Positions 24,446 through 34,800 of a stretch of 64,000 nucleotides of DNA are shown here, in pieces. The stretch lies in assembly GCA_025846845.1 (NCBI GenBank), contig JAOYTL010000008.1, positions 62,001 through 126,000 of the forward strand, read 5' to 3'. A program made the translations under genes and the position numbers. Origin of the DNA: Alloboseaceae bacterium BT-24-1 (lineage in GTDB: Bacteria; Pseudomonadota; Alphaproteobacteria; Rhizobiales; Beijerinckiaceae). Below the pieces are notes generated by a model, which saw nothing but the letters and a program-made list of their open reading frames with translations, did not search any database and was not told the origin of the DNA. Numbering within the stretch: the stretch's first letter is position 1; every line of letters begins with the position of its first letter.

Positions 24446-25234
24446 ATGTGCCGTTTCCTCGCCTATGCCGGCGCCCCCGTCTTCCTCGAGGACTTCATCG
24501 CCTCGCCCTGCCACTCGCTGATCCACCAGTCGCTGCATGCCGAGGAAGCCAAGACCGGTACCAATGGCGACGGCTTCGGCGTCGGCTGGTATGGCGAGCG
24601 TGAGGAGCCCGGCCAGTATCGCGAGATCAGGCCGGCCTGGTCGGACGAGAATCTGCTCTCGATCGCGCGTCTGGTGCGCTCGCATCTGTTCTTCGCGCAT
24701 GTGCGCGCCGCGACCGGCACGGCGACGACGCGGGCGAACTGCCACCCCTTCGTCCATGGCCGGCACCTGTTCATGCATAACGGCCAGATCGGCGGCTACG
24801 CGCTGATCAGGCGCAGGCTCGAGAGCCTGATCCCGGACGCGCTCTACAGCGCCCGCGTCGGCACCACTGATTCCGAGGCGCTGTTCCTGCTGGCGCTGGC
24901 GCGCATCGCCGCGGGCGCAGCGCCCGGTGATGCACTTGCAGGCGCCTTGGGTGACGCGCTGGCGCTGATGCAGGAGGCCGGCGTGCGCGAGCCGCTGCGC
25001 TGCGCCGCCGCGCTCGCCGATGGCGAGACGATCCATGCCGTGCGCTGGTCCTCCGACGCAAAGCCGCCGACGCTCTATCTCTGCGATCGCGGCGATGCGG
25101 TGATCATCGCCTCAGAGCCGGTCGATGCCGCCCGCGACTGCTGGCAGGCGCTGCCTTGCAACACGCTGGTTTCGGCAAGGGCCGGCGCGGTCAGCATGAC
25201 GCCGTTCGAGGTTGGACTGAAACAGGCCGCCTGA
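24446..25234 (+). CDS. Class II glutamine amidotransferase (YafJ/EgtC-like)
   Basis: This 262-residue protein has Cys2 directly after the initiator Met (MCRFLAYAG), the N-terminal nucleophile of class II glutaminases. HAEEAKTGTNGDGFGVGWYG and FFAHVRAATG follow, then NCHPFVHGRHLFMHNGQIGGY. It releases ammonia from glutamine or removes a gamma-glutamyl group; EgtC homologues do the latter in ergothioneine synthesis. No other egt gene is present here, so the pathway is open. It is an isolated gene between a transporter and a small secreted protein. Confidence 0.88.
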   Translation: MCRFLAYAGAPVFLEDFIASPCHSLIHQSLHAEEAKTGTNGDGFGVGWYGEREEPGQYREIRPAWSDENLLSIARLVRSHLFFAHVRAATGTATTRANCHPFVHGRHLFMHNGQIGGYALIRRRLESLIPDALYSARVGTTDSEALFLLALARIAAGAAPGDALAGALGDALALMQEAGVREPLRCAAALADGETIHAVRWSSDAKPPTLYLCDRGDAVIIASEPVDAARDCWQALPCNTLVSARAGAVSMTPFEVGLKQAA

Positions 25235-25282
25235 GCAATTCTCGCTTGTTTTGCTGCGTCGCATCGCACCATATGCGATCTT

Positions 25283-25753
25283 ATGCCCATGAGATCAGCC
25301 TTGGCTTTACTTTTGGGCGCGCTTTTTCCGGCTTTCGCCAGCGCGCAGAACAGCGCCGGATTCCGTTCTCCCTCCGGCAATATTCATTGTCGCTATTTGG
25401 AGGATGCGGACGGCGCCGCGTTGCGCTGCGACATCCTGCGCACCGATACGCGGCCGCCGCGCCGCCCCCGCGATTGCGAGCTCGACTACGGTAACGCCTT
25501 TGTGGTGCAGGCCGAATCCCCTCCCAGTCGGCGCCTTCCCTCGCCCTCCGAAATGCGCGCCAAAGGTCCCCCTGCGATGCGCATCTGTCATGGCGATACG
25601 GTGGCCGATCCAAGCTCCCCCGTCCTGGCTTACGGAGCCAACTGGGTGCAAGGCGGCTTCATCTGCAGTGTCAGTGCAGAACTCGGCATCAGCTGCCGCA
25701 ACGCCCGCGGCGCCGGTTTTCGGTTGAGCCGGAATCGTCAAGAGCTATACTGA
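25283..25753 (+). CDS. Small secreted protein, DUF6636-like
   Basis: This 156-residue protein has a signal peptide ending near FASAQ and then FRSPSGNIHCRYLE, the opening motif of DUF6636-type extracellular proteins. Cysteines at CRYLE, RCDIL, DCELDY, RICHGD, FICSV and SCRNA suggest disulfide bonds in the periplasm or outside the cell. Function is unknown. Initiation at 25283 or 25289 cannot be separated. A short ATCGCA/TGCGAT inverted repeat stands just upstream. Confidence 0.7.
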   Translation: MPMRSALALLLGALFPAFASAQNSAGFRSPSGNIHCRYLEDADGAALRCDILRTDTRPPRRPRDCELDYGNAFVVQAESPPSRRLPSPSEMRAKGPPAMRICHGDTVADPSSPVLAYGANWVQGGFICSVSAELGISCRNARGAGFRLSRNRQELY

Positions 25754-25856
25754 TCTGGACATTTATTCTGTATTCTCAATCTATTACAGGAATTTCGACG
25801 GTATCCCGGGCAGCCTCGCTTGCCTCGGGGCGCGTGCTGCGTCACATCGCAGGCTG

Positions 25857-28355
25857 ATGCGTTCCTTTGATACACCGCTCCCGATCGACGCCGTTCTCGA
25901 CCAGCTCGCAGCGTCGCTGCGCGTAAAGCCGAACGCCGTGCTTGTCGCTCCGCCCGGCGCCGGCAAGACGACGCGCGTGCCGCTTGCTCTGCTCGACGAA
26001 CCCTGGACGAAAGACGGCAAGCTGATCGTGCTGGAGCCGCGGCGCCTCGCGGCACGCGGCGCGGCCAACCGCATGGCGCAGACGCTTGGCGAGCGTGTCG
26101 GCGAGACGGTCGGCCTGCGCGTCCGGCTCGGCTCGAAGATCGGGCGGAAGACGCGGATCGAGGTCGTCACCGAAGGCGTCTTCGCCCGGATGATCCTCGA
26201 CGATCCCACGCTCGACGGCATCGCCGCCGTGCTGTTCGACGAATTTCACGAGCGCTCGCTCGACGCCGATTTCGGGCTGGCGCTGGCGCTCGATGCGCAG
26301 GCCGGTTTGCGCGAGGATCTGCGCATCCTGGTGATGTCGGCGACGCTTGACGGGGCGCGAGTCGCCCGGCTGCTCGGCGATGCCGCGATGATCGAGAGCG
26401 AGGGCCGCGCCTACCCGGTCGAGACCCGTTATCTCGGCCGCGATCCGCTGAAGCGGATCGAGGACCAGGTCACCGAGGCCGTGCTGCAGGCGCTGAACGA
26501 GCAGACCGGCTCCTTGCTCGTCTTCCTGCCCGGCCAGGGCGAGATCCGGCGCGTCGAGGAGCGGCTGCGCGAGAGGGTTCGCGATCCCGCGATCGAGATT
26601 GCGCCGCTCTATGGCGCGCTCGACCAGGCCGAGCAGGACCGCGCCGTGCTGCCCGCGCCGAAAGGCAGACGCAAGGTCGTCCTCGCCACATCGATCGCCG
26701 AGACCTCGCTGACGATCGAGGGCGTGCGCGTCGTGATCGATGCCGGCCTCGCCCGCGTGCCGCTCTACGAACCCGATATCGGCGTCACCCGTCTCGTCAC
26801 CCAGCGGACAAGCCGCGCGGCGTCCGACCAGCGCCGCGGCCGCGCCGGCCGCGCCGAGCCCGGCATCTGCTACCGGCTCTGGGACGAAGCGGGCAATGGC
26901 GCGCTCGAAGCCTTCGCCCGGCCGGAAATCCTCTCGGCCGATCTCGCCCCGTTGTTGCTCGACTGCGCCGCCTGGGGGGTGTCCGATCCGACCACGCTCG
27001 CCTTCCTCGATCCGCCGCCCGCGCCGGCGCTGAAGGAGGCGCGGGCACTGCTCAATGATCTCGACGCGCTCGATGCGGACGGCCGCATCACTGAAGACGG
27101 CAAGGCCTTGCAGGTGCTTCCATTGCCGCCGCGGCTCGCGCATATGGTCGTCGGCGCCGCGCATCATCGCCAAGGCGAGCCCGCCGCACTGCTGGCCGCT
27201 CTGCTGGTCGAGCGCGGGCTCGGAGGCGACGCGATCGACCTCGCCGAGCGGCTGGAGCGCTTCGGACGCGAGCGCGGCGGCCGCGCCGCCGATATGCGCC
27301 GCCTCGCCGAGGGTTGGGCCAGGCAGGCCGCTAGCAAGGTGGCGGCCGGCGCGGAACAAGCGCTCTCGCCCGGCTTTCTGCTCGGTCTCGCCTTCCCCGA
27401 CCGCGTCGCCAAGGCGCGCCAGCCCGGCTCCGGTCAATACCTCCTCGCCAATGGCCGCGGCGCCGCGCTCGAGCCCGGCCAGAGGCTGGCGCGCGAGCCC
27501 TATCTTGTGGTCGGCGAGATGACGGGCAGCGCGCAGCAGGCCCGCATCCTCAGCGCCGCCGCGATCAGCGAGGCCGAGATCGCGGCGCTCGCCGGCTCCG
27601 GCCTGATCCGAATCGCGCTGTCCGAGCGCAACGAGACCGTGTTCGACCGGCAGGCGCGGGCGCTACGGGCCCGCGCGGCCCGCAGATACGGCGCGCTGGT
27701 GCTGGCCGAGCGGCCTTTGCCAGTCGAGGCCTCACCGGAGAATGCCGAGGTGCTGGCAAAGGGCATCGCCGCGCTCGGCATCGAGGCGCTGCCCTGGAGC
27801 AAGGCGCAGGCTCAGCTGCGCGAGCGCGTCGCCTTCCTGCGTGCGGCCGAAGGGGAGGATGCCGGCTGGCCCGATCTCTCCGACGTTGGCCTCGCCGAGA
27901 CCGCCACGGACTGGCTGGCACCGCACATCGCCGGGCGAAACTCGCTGTCGGCGATCGCGCCGGGCGATCTCGACGCGGCGCTCTCGACCCTGCTGCCCTG
28001 GGAGCTGAAGCGACGGCTCGATGCGGAGGCGCCGACGCATTTTGCGGCGCCGACCGGCTCGCAGCTTGCGGTCGACTATGGCGCCGAAGCCGGGCCCACG
28101 ATCTCGGTCCGCGTGCAGGAGCTCTTCGGGCTGGCGCAACACCCTTCGCTCGCCGGTGGGCGGGTGCCGCTGGTGCTGGAGCTGCTCTCGCCTGCGCACA
28201 GGCCGATCCAGGTGACGCGCGACCTGCCGGGCTTCTGGCGCGGTTCCTGGGCGAGCGTGAAGGCCGAGATGAAGGGGCGCTATCCGCGCCATCCCTGGCC
28301 GGACGATCCCGCGGCGGCGGCGCCGACGACCCGCGCCAAGCCGCGCGGGACGTGA
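25857..28355 (+). CDS. hrpB: ATP-dependent helicase HrpB
   Basis: This 832-residue DEAH-box helicase has Walker A APPGAGKTT near residue 35, LFDEFHERS (a DExH variant of motif II), motif III VMSATLDG and motif VI QRRGRAGRAEPG. The C-terminal HrpB domain (YPRHPWPDDPAAAAP) completes the usual length of about 820-840 residues. The biochemical role is unclear; relatives are putative RNA helicases. It overlaps no neighbour and has its own promoter region. The downstream convergent gene encodes a penicillin-binding protein, an order also seen in gamma-proteobacteria with hrpB-mrcB. Confidence 0.93.
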   Translation: MRSFDTPLPIDAVLDQLAASLRVKPNAVLVAPPGAGKTTRVPLALLDEPWTKDGKLIVLEPRRLAARGAANRMAQTLGERVGETVGLRVRLGSKIGRKTRIEVVTEGVFARMILDDPTLDGIAAVLFDEFHERSLDADFGLALALDAQAGLREDLRILVMSATLDGARVARLLGDAAMIESEGRAYPVETRYLGRDPLKRIEDQVTEAVLQALNEQTGSLLVFLPGQGEIRRVEERLRERVRDPAIEIAPLYGALDQAEQDRAVLPAPKGRRKVVLATSIAETSLTIEGVRVVIDAGLARVPLYEPDIGVTRLVTQRTSRAASDQRRGRAGRAEPGICYRLWDEAGNGALEAFARPEILSADLAPLLLDCAAWGVSDPTTLAFLDPPPAPALKEARALLNDLDALDADGRITEDGKALQVLPLPPRLAHMVVGAAHHRQGEPAALLAALLVERGLGGDAIDLAERLERFGRERGGRAADMRRLAEGWARQAASKVAAGAEQALSPGFLLGLAFPDRVAKARQPGSGQYLLANGRGAALEPGQRLAREPYLVVGEMTGSAQQARILSAAAISEAEIAALAGSGLIRIALSERNETVFDRQARALRARAARRYGALVLAERPLPVEASPENAEVLAKGIAALGIEALPWSKAQAQLRERVAFLRAAEGEDAGWPDLSDVGLAETATDWLAPHIAGRNSLSAIAPGDLDAALSTLLPWELKRRLDAEAPTHFAAPTGSQLAVDYGAEAGPTISVRVQELFGLAQHPSLAGGRVPLVLELLSPAHRPIQVTRDLPGFWRGSWASVKAEMKGRYPRHPWPDDPAAAAPTTRAKPRGT

Positions 28356-28395
28356 AGGGGTGCCTTCGTCTTTTCGGAGCTTCGCGGAGCGAAGT

Positions 28396-28483
28396 GCCCG
28401 GAATCCATGAACACGACGCTTGTGTAACAGGCTGCGGTTGTCGGCGTTTCGTCTGGGATGTCCTGTGTTCATGGGTTCCGGGC
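28396..28483. repeat. Intergenic palindromic repeat, second copy of the family
   Basis: GCCCGGAATCCATGAACAC (28396-28414) pairs with GTGTTCATGGGTTCCGGGC (28465-28483) with one mismatch across a 50-base spacer. It is flanked by the small hairpins CTTCGC/GCGAAG (28379-28393) and GCCGC/GCGGC (about 28486-28498). It lies between the convergent hrpB and penicillin-binding protein genes and shares the core GCCCGGAAYCCATGA with the element at 22672. Confidence 0.75.
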
Positions 28484-28519
28484 TCGCCGCTGCGCGGCGC
28501 CCTGGAATGACGGCTAGGC

Positions 28520-30667
28520 TCAGCCGCCGAACAGGCGCTCGAAGAAATTCTTCTCCTGCGGGGCCGGCGGCGTCCAGGCGCGGTCGCCGCTGGCGGCCTG
28601 CTGGGTCCGCGGCGACGGCGCGACGCCGGCGACCGGCTCGCCCGTGTCGAAGATCGACTTCGGCGCCGACTGCCAGAGCCCGCCCGGCAGCTGCACCGGC
28701 TGCTGGCCGGCATGGGCCGCCTTCATGTACTTGCCCCAGATCTCGGCCGGCAGGCCGGCGCCGGTGACGCGCTTCATCGTCGAGTTGTCGTCATTGCCGA
28801 CCCAGACGGCGGTGACGAGGCGCCCGGTGAAACCGACGAACCAGGCGTCGCGATAATCCTGCGTCGTGCCCGACTTGCCGCCGACCTCCCAGCCGGGAAG
28901 GTTGACCTTGCTACCGGTGCCGCCCGTCATCACCGCGTGGAACATGGCGTTCATCATCGAGAGCGTCTGCGGCTGGATCACCGGGCCGAAGTTGTTGGCC
29001 TTGCGGGCGTAGACGACCTTGCCGCTCGTCGACCTGACCTCGCGGATCGCATAGGGCAGCACCGACTGGCCGCCATTGGAAAAGGTGGCATAGGCAGCGG
29101 TCATCTCGAGCGGCGTCACTTCCGAGGTGCCGAGCGACAGCGACGGATTGGGCTGCAAGGACGAGTTGATGCCGAGGCGCTGTGCCGTGCGAACGACCTC
29201 GCGCGGCGTCACCTCCTGGATCAGGCGCGCCACGACCGTGTTGAGCGAATGGGCAAAGGCGGTCTGCAGCGTGACCGGGCCACGGAAGGTACGGGAGAAG
29301 TTCTCCGGCTCCCAGCCCTTGATCGAGACCGGGGAATCGTCGCGGATCGTATCCGGCGTCAGGCCCTTCTCGATCGCGGTGAGATAGACGAAGGGCTTGA
29401 AGGACGAGCCCGGCTGGCGATGCGCGGCGGTGGCGCGGTTGAACTGGCTCTTGGTGTAGTCGCGCCCGCCGATCAGCGCGCGGATCGCCCCGTCCGGCGC
29501 CAGCGAAACCACCGCGCCCTGCGAGGCGTTGAGCTTGCTCCCTTGCGCCGAGAGCGCATCGACCAGGATCGTCTCAGCCGAGCTCTGTAGCTTGGTGTCG
29601 ACCGTGGTCAGCACGGTGACGTCGCCCTCGATCGCGCCGATGAAGTCGTCGAGCACGTCCATGACGTAGTCGGCGGCGTAGTTGACCGAGCCGGCCCCGA
29701 CGCGCTCGGGCACCTCGGCCGGCGCGACGAGCGCCGTCTTGGCTGCGGCCTGCGAGATCAGACCCTGATCGGCCATGGCGGCGATGACGAGCTGGGCGCG
29801 CTTCTCGGCCGCCTCGGGGTTGCGGTTGGGCGCAAGCCGCGACGGCGCCTGGACGAGGCCGGCGAGCATGGCGGCTTCGGCGATCGAGACCGAGCGCGCC
29901 GACTTGTTGAAATAGCGCTGCGCCGCCGCCTCGACGCCATAGGCGCCTGAGCCGAAATAGACGCGGTTGAGATAGAGTTCGAGGATCTGGTCCTTGGTGT
30001 AGGTCCGCTCCAGCCAGAGCGAGAGGATCGCCTCCTGGATCTTGCGCGCGGCGGTGCGCTCCTGGGTCAGGAACAGGTTCTTGGCGAGCTGCTGGGTCAG
30101 GGTCGAGCCGCCCTGCACGCCGCCGCGCTTCGTCAGGTTGTTGACGACGGCGCGGCTGAGGCCGATCGGGTCGATGCCGAAATGCTCGTAGAAGCGCTTG
30201 TCCTCGATCGCGACGAAGGCTTTTGGCAGATAGGGCGGCACCTCGCCGATCGTGATCGTGCGCCCGCCGGTCTCGCCGCGATTGGCGAGCAGTGTACCGT
30301 CCGCAGCCAGAATGGCGATGTTGGGCGGCCGCTTCGGCACGGTGAGCTGGTCGATCGGCGGCAATTGCGCAGCGTGATAAGCGACCACGCCGCCAAGCCC
30401 GAGCACGACCCACAGGCCGAGCACGAAACCCCAATAGACGATGCGACCGAAGAACGAGCCGCGCTTGCGGCGCTGCTTGCGGCCGCCACGCGGAGGGGTC
30501 TTCTGGCGGCTCGGTTGCTGGCGCGGTGCCACCGGGTTCCTTCCTCCGCGATAGGGGCGATCCTCGGCCGACAGGCGCAGATCGCCGTCGTCGCGCTCGT
30601 AATCGTCGCGCGCACGCTCGAATGACGGCTCGCGCCGTTCTCCGCCTCGTTTCGACCGGTCGTTCAT
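28520..30667 (-). CDS. Class A penicillin-binding protein (PBP1A family)
   Basis: This 715-residue bifunctional peptidoglycan synthase polymerises lipid II and cross-links stem peptides in the periplasm. A basic, disordered cytoplasmic tail of about 70 residues precedes a single membrane anchor (GRIVYWGFVLGLWVVLGLGGVVAY). The GT51 domain shows AFVAIEDKRFYEHFGID, GGSTLTQQLAKN and RKIQEAILSLWLER. The transpeptidase domain has the active-site SSFK (PGSSFKPFVYL), AHSLN and KSGTTQD. The C-terminus is proline-rich. Confidence 0.93.
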   Translation of the reverse strand: MNDRSKRGGERREPSFERARDDYERDDGDLRLSAEDRPYRGGRNPVAPRQQPSRQKTPPRGGRKQRRKRGSFFGRIVYWGFVLGLWVVLGLGGVVAYHAAQLPPIDQLTVPKRPPNIAILAADGTLLANRGETGGRTITIGEVPPYLPKAFVAIEDKRFYEHFGIDPIGLSRAVVNNLTKRGGVQGGSTLTQQLAKNLFLTQERTAARKIQEAILSLWLERTYTKDQILELYLNRVYFGSGAYGVEAAAQRYFNKSARSVSIAEAAMLAGLVQAPSRLAPNRNPEAAEKRAQLVIAAMADQGLISQAAAKTALVAPAEVPERVGAGSVNYAADYVMDVLDDFIGAIEGDVTVLTTVDTKLQSSAETILVDALSAQGSKLNASQGAVVSLAPDGAIRALIGGRDYTKSQFNRATAAHRQPGSSFKPFVYLTAIEKGLTPDTIRDDSPVSIKGWEPENFSRTFRGPVTLQTAFAHSLNTVVARLIQEVTPREVVRTAQRLGINSSLQPNPSLSLGTSEVTPLEMTAAYATFSNGGQSVLPYAIREVRSTSGKVVYARKANNFGPVIQPQTLSMMNAMFHAVMTGGTGSKVNLPGWEVGGKSGTTQDYRDAWFVGFTGRLVTAVWVGNDDNSTMKRVTGAGLPAEIWGKYMKAAHAGQQPVQLPGGLWQSAPKSIFDTGEPVAGVAPSPRTQQAASGDRAWTPPAPQEKNFFERLFGG

Positions 30668-30968
30668 TCCGCCCCGTTCAGGCCCGCCATCGCGCTGCGA
30701 GACGCAGCCCGACGATTTTCCAGACAGGATTCAAACATGGCGCTTTTAAGAGGCGGTTAAGCCCGATTCCGGCGATTTTTCTGCAATGGTGAACGGAGCT
30801 TGCCGCTGTTGCCGATTTGCCGCTCACCGATTTTGCTGCACTGCAAACGAAAACGTGACTTGATCGACCATTGCCGGCCGAAGACAAGCGCCGAGCGGCA
30901 GAAGGGCTTCTTCGCCAGCAAACACAATTGCTTAGACCAATTCAAATCGGACGGAAGGTGCCCCGCCC
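30668..30968. other. Divergent intergenic region, PBP to doxX
   Basis: This stretch of about 300 bases separates the PBP1A and doxX genes. It is moderately AT-rich around 30720-30790 and 30915-30950 and must carry both promoters. I see no gene, terminator or strong repeat in it. Confidence 0.4.
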
Positions 30969-31364
30969 ATGCAGGCTCTCAATTCATTGAATCGCTATGC
31001 GCCACAGGCGCTTGCGCTGCTGCGCATCGCCACAGCGCTGATCTTCATCGCCCATGGCACGCAAAAACTGTTCGGCTTTCCGGCTCCTCCGGCCAGCGGA
31101 TTGCCGGCGATGTTCACGCTGTTCTGGTTCGGCGCGATCCTCGAAGCCTTCGGCGGCCTGCTCATCCTGATCGGCCTGTGGACCCGTCCCGTCGCCTTCA
31201 TCCTCGCCGGCGAGATGGCATATGCCTACTGGATGTTCCATGCGCCGCGCAGCGTGTATCCGTTGCTGAACAATGGCGACGCGGCGATCCTCTACTGCTT
31301 CGTCTTCTTCTACCTGGTCTTCGCCGGCGCCGGCGCCTGGGCGCTCGACAACCGCTCGAAGTGA
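30969..31364 (+). CDS. DoxX family membrane protein
   Basis: This 131-residue protein has four predicted membrane helices and the DoxX core: LLRIATALIFIAHGTQKLFGFP, then LEAFGGLLILIGLWTRPVAFILAGEMAYAYW, and a C-terminal NNGDAAILYCFVFFYLVFAGAGAWALD. DoxX proteins are small quinone- or redox-linked inner membrane proteins; the physiological role is mostly unknown. It is followed by a strong hairpin terminator and faces trxA. Confidence 0.9.
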   Translation: MQALNSLNRYAPQALALLRIATALIFIAHGTQKLFGFPAPPASGLPAMFTLFWFGAILEAFGGLLILIGLWTRPVAFILAGEMAYAYWMFHAPRSVYPLLNNGDAAILYCFVFFYLVFAGAGAWALDNRSK

Positions 31365-31385
31365 CCCTGCACCAGCTTGAAATGG

Positions 31386-31418
31386 AGAAGGCCCGCCCTC
31401 GACGAGGGCGGGCCTTCT
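31386..31418. terminator. Bidirectional intrinsic terminator
   Basis: GAAGGCCCGCCCTCG (31387-31401) and CGAGGGCGGGCCTTC (31403-31417) are perfect 15-bp arms, extended by an A-T pair, between the convergent doxX and trxA genes. CTTGATTC follows on the plus strand. Confidence 0.88.
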
Positions 31419-31439
31419 TGATTCTACGACCGCTAGAGA

Positions 31440-31760
31440 TCAGACCGCGGCCGAGATCCAGCGCGAGAGATCGCTCTTGGGGGCTGCGCCGACCTTCTGC
31501 GAGGCCAGCTTGCCGTCCTTGAACAGCATCAGCGTCGGGATCGAGCGGATGCCGAACTGAGCCGGAATCTGCTGGTTCTCATCGACGTTCATCTTGACGA
31601 TCTTGACCTTGCCGTTCATCTCGCCGGCAATCTCCTCGAGCGCTGGGCCGATCATCCGGCAGGGACCGCACCACTCGGCCCAGAAATCCACCACCACCGG
31701 CTCGCTCGACTTCAGCACATCGGCCTCGAAGCTCGCATCGGTCACTTTGATCGTCGCCAT
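31440..31760 (-). CDS. trxA: Thioredoxin
   Basis: This 106-residue protein has the canonical WCGPC active site (Cys31, Cys34) in VVVDFWAEWCGPCRM, the buried Asp25, the cis-proline in IRSIPTLMLFKDG, and normal thioredoxin length. It reduces protein disulfides in the cytoplasm with electrons from thioredoxin reductase. It lies 88 bp downstream of addA on the same strand, the common alphaproteobacterial order addB-addA-trxA. Confidence 0.97.
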   Translation of the reverse strand: MATIKVTDASFEADVLKSSEPVVVDFWAEWCGPCRMIGPALEEIAGEMNGKVKIVKMNVDENQQIPAQFGIRSIPTLMLFKDGKLASQKVGAAPKSDLSRWISAAV

Positions 31761-31848
31761 GGCTCATCGCCTTTCGATTCGCGCGCGGCAACAACGCCGC
31801 CATTCGCCACCGAAGCTATGAACGGGCGGGCACAGGGTCAAGGCTGGC

Positions 31849-34800
31849 TCACCTTCCGGTGAAGCGGGGCTGATCCGTCATGGTTGCCAGGGTGGCGTCG
31901 AGCAGCTCGGCCCCTGGCTCCAGCGGCTTCAGGCTCGCCGTGTAGATCGCGATCGCCCTGACGCGCCGCCCGGGATAGATCTCGCCGACGAGCCGGCGAT
32001 AGACCGCGAGCTGCGCCAGCGTCGACGCCGGCAAGGCAGCCGCGGTCTCTGGCGGGCGGGCCGCCGTCTTGAAATCGGCGATCAGCACCTCGTCGTCGCC
32101 GACCGCGAGCCGGTCGATCCGGCCCTGCACCGGGCGCCTCATGCCATCGGCCATGATGATCTCGCCCGCGAGCGGCACCTCGGCGAGGCTGCCCGGCCCG
32201 AATAGTCCGCCGAATTCCGGTGCGGCAATGAGCGCGAGCGCGTCCTCGACGATCCCGGCGCGCCGCTCCTCCGGCAACGAGCCACCACGCGCGCCTGCCA
32301 GCGCCCGCGCGGTGCTGACGCGTCGTTCCGGCGGCACGTCGGGCAGGACCTGCAACAACAGGTGCGCGAGCCGGCCGGCCGCTGCCGCTGCCGCGAGGAA
32401 CGGCCCGTCATTGGGGCGCTCCTGCGCGTCGGCCGCGGCGAGCGCGCTCGACGGACGCAAGGGCGGCGCCGGCTCGGCCTCATCAGGGGCGGCACGCGTC
32501 AGCCAGTCCGGCGGCGTGATCACGGCCACAGCGGCGGCGCCCTCATCGGCCTCGACCTCTCCCGGCTGCGAAACCATGAAGCGACGGACTTCGCCGTCGC
32601 CATCGGGGGCCGGCACGTCCCGCAGCCAGGGCTCCGAGCCGGCGAGGCCGATCCCGGCCATGGCGTACCAGGAACCCTCGGGCGCCTCGCCCTTGGCTTG
32701 CGTGCCGCAGAGGATCAGTCGCTCCTCGGCCCGCGTCAGCGCGACATAGAGCAGGCGGTGATGCTCCTCGACCATCTGGGCGACGATCGCGTCCTTGGCG
32801 CGCCGCATCGCGGCGGGATCATCGGCCCGCTTCGTCGGCCAGACCGGCACCTGCGCGCCGCGCGGCGGTTCGACCGCCATCAGCTTCGGCAGGCGGCGCT
32901 CGCCCGGCGCGATGCCGAGATCGGCGAGGATGACGACCGGCGCCTCCAGCCCCTTCGAGCCGTGCACGGTCATGACCCGGACCTCACCGGCGCTGGCCGA
33001 GAGATCGCGCTTCACCTGCGTCGCCACCGCACCGATATGGTGCAGGAAGCCGGCGAGCGAGGGGCCGTAGCGGCGCTCATGATCGAGCGCGGCGCTGAGG
33101 AAGGCGTCGAGCGCATCGCCCGCTTCCGGACCGAGCCGGGCGAGCGCGAGATTGCGGCCGCCACCGGGACCGAGCAGGCCGGCGAAGAAGCGGAACGGGC
33201 CATGACGCCCGGCCTCCTCGGCGAGATCGACTAGTCGCGCCTCGATCGCGGCGTAGCGCGGCTCGCTCTGCGCCGCCGCGCGGAAAGCTTCGCGCAGCGA
33301 GCCCTTCCGCTCCGGCGCGAGGAGCATCAGGTCGTCGTCGTCGAGGCCGAAGAGCGGCGTCTTCAGCGTGATCGCCAGAGAGAGATCATCCTGCGGCAGC
33401 AGGATGGCGCGGCCGAGCGCGACGAGGTCCTCGACCGCCGGATGGTCGGCAAGCGTGAGGCGGTCGCGCCCGGCAACCGGTACGCCGCGATCCTTCAGCG
33501 CCTTGACGATCGCCTCGAACAGCGCGCCGCGCTGGCGCAGCAGGATCATCACGTCGCCGGGCTTGAACGGCCTGCCGATATCGTCGCGACCGGCATCGCT
33601 CCAGCGCTTCAGCACATCGGCGATGCGGGCAGCGAGCTTGACCAGGCCAGAGCGTCGCTCGGGCGCATCGACCGGCGCCGTCCAGGCATCGGGCTTGTCG
33701 CCGGCATCGTCGCCAGAGACCGGCCAGAGATCGACCGCGCCGATCGAGGCGCGCCTGACCGTGTCGTGCCGCTCGGGACCTGAGCCACCATCGAAGACCA
33801 GGCCACGCCAGTGCTCCGTCGGCGCGAACACCGCATCGACTGCGCGCATGATGTCGGGGGCCGAGCGGAAGGAGGTGGTGAGGCTGATCGGCTCGAAACG
33901 CTGCCCAGCCTCTGAAAGGCGCCGGCCGAGCAAACGCCGCTCCTCGCTGAAATGCGCCGGCGCTGCACCCTGGAAGCCGTAGATCGACTGCTTCTCGTCG
34001 CCGACGACGAAGACGGTGCGCGGCCGGACAAGCTCGCGCGCCCCTTCGCCGGAAGAGAACTCCTCGGCGAGGCGGCGCAGGATCGCCCATTGCGCCTCGC
34101 TGGTGTCCTGCGCTTCGTCGAGCAGGATGTGGTCGATGCCGGCGTCGAGTTTGTAGAGCGCCCAGGCCGGATCGACCCGGTCGAGCAGCGAGCGCGCCTT
34201 GGCGATCAGATCGTCATAGTCGAGCAGGGAGCGCTGCGCCTTCAGCCGACGATAAGCGGCGAGGATATGCGTCACCAGCACAGCCAGCGCCGCGCTGCGC
34301 TCGCGCACGGCAACGGCGTTGAGCTGCTCGATCGCTTCGCCCAGGGAGGCTGCGAGCGCATCGAGCGCCGCGTCGAGATCGGCCGGCAGGGCGCTATTGC
34401 CCTTGCCACGGACGTGCTGGGCGACGTTGCCCTCGGCGGTCAGCAGGCCGGCGCGGCAGGCCGCCACCGGGTCGATGCCGGGCGCGTCCGACAGGACGAG
34501 CCGGATCGCCGCAGCCGCCTTGATGCGTGTCGCGCTGCCGGCCTCGAAAGCCGCGAGCAGCCGGTGCAGGTCGGGTATAGCGGCCAGTTCGCGTTGGAAG
34601 CGCTCGCGCACCGTCTCCGCCGTCAGTTCCGGCGCGATGCCGAGGAAGGCGCTGAGCCCTGAAACGATCTCCTCCGGCCGCCGGGCCCGCCCTTCCGTGT
34701 CGCTGAACACGGCGCGCTGGTGCAGCGCCTCGCGCATGATCTGGTCGAAGGTGTCCTGCGCCGCATGCTCGGCCATGAAGCGCAGCGCCTTGGCCTGCGG

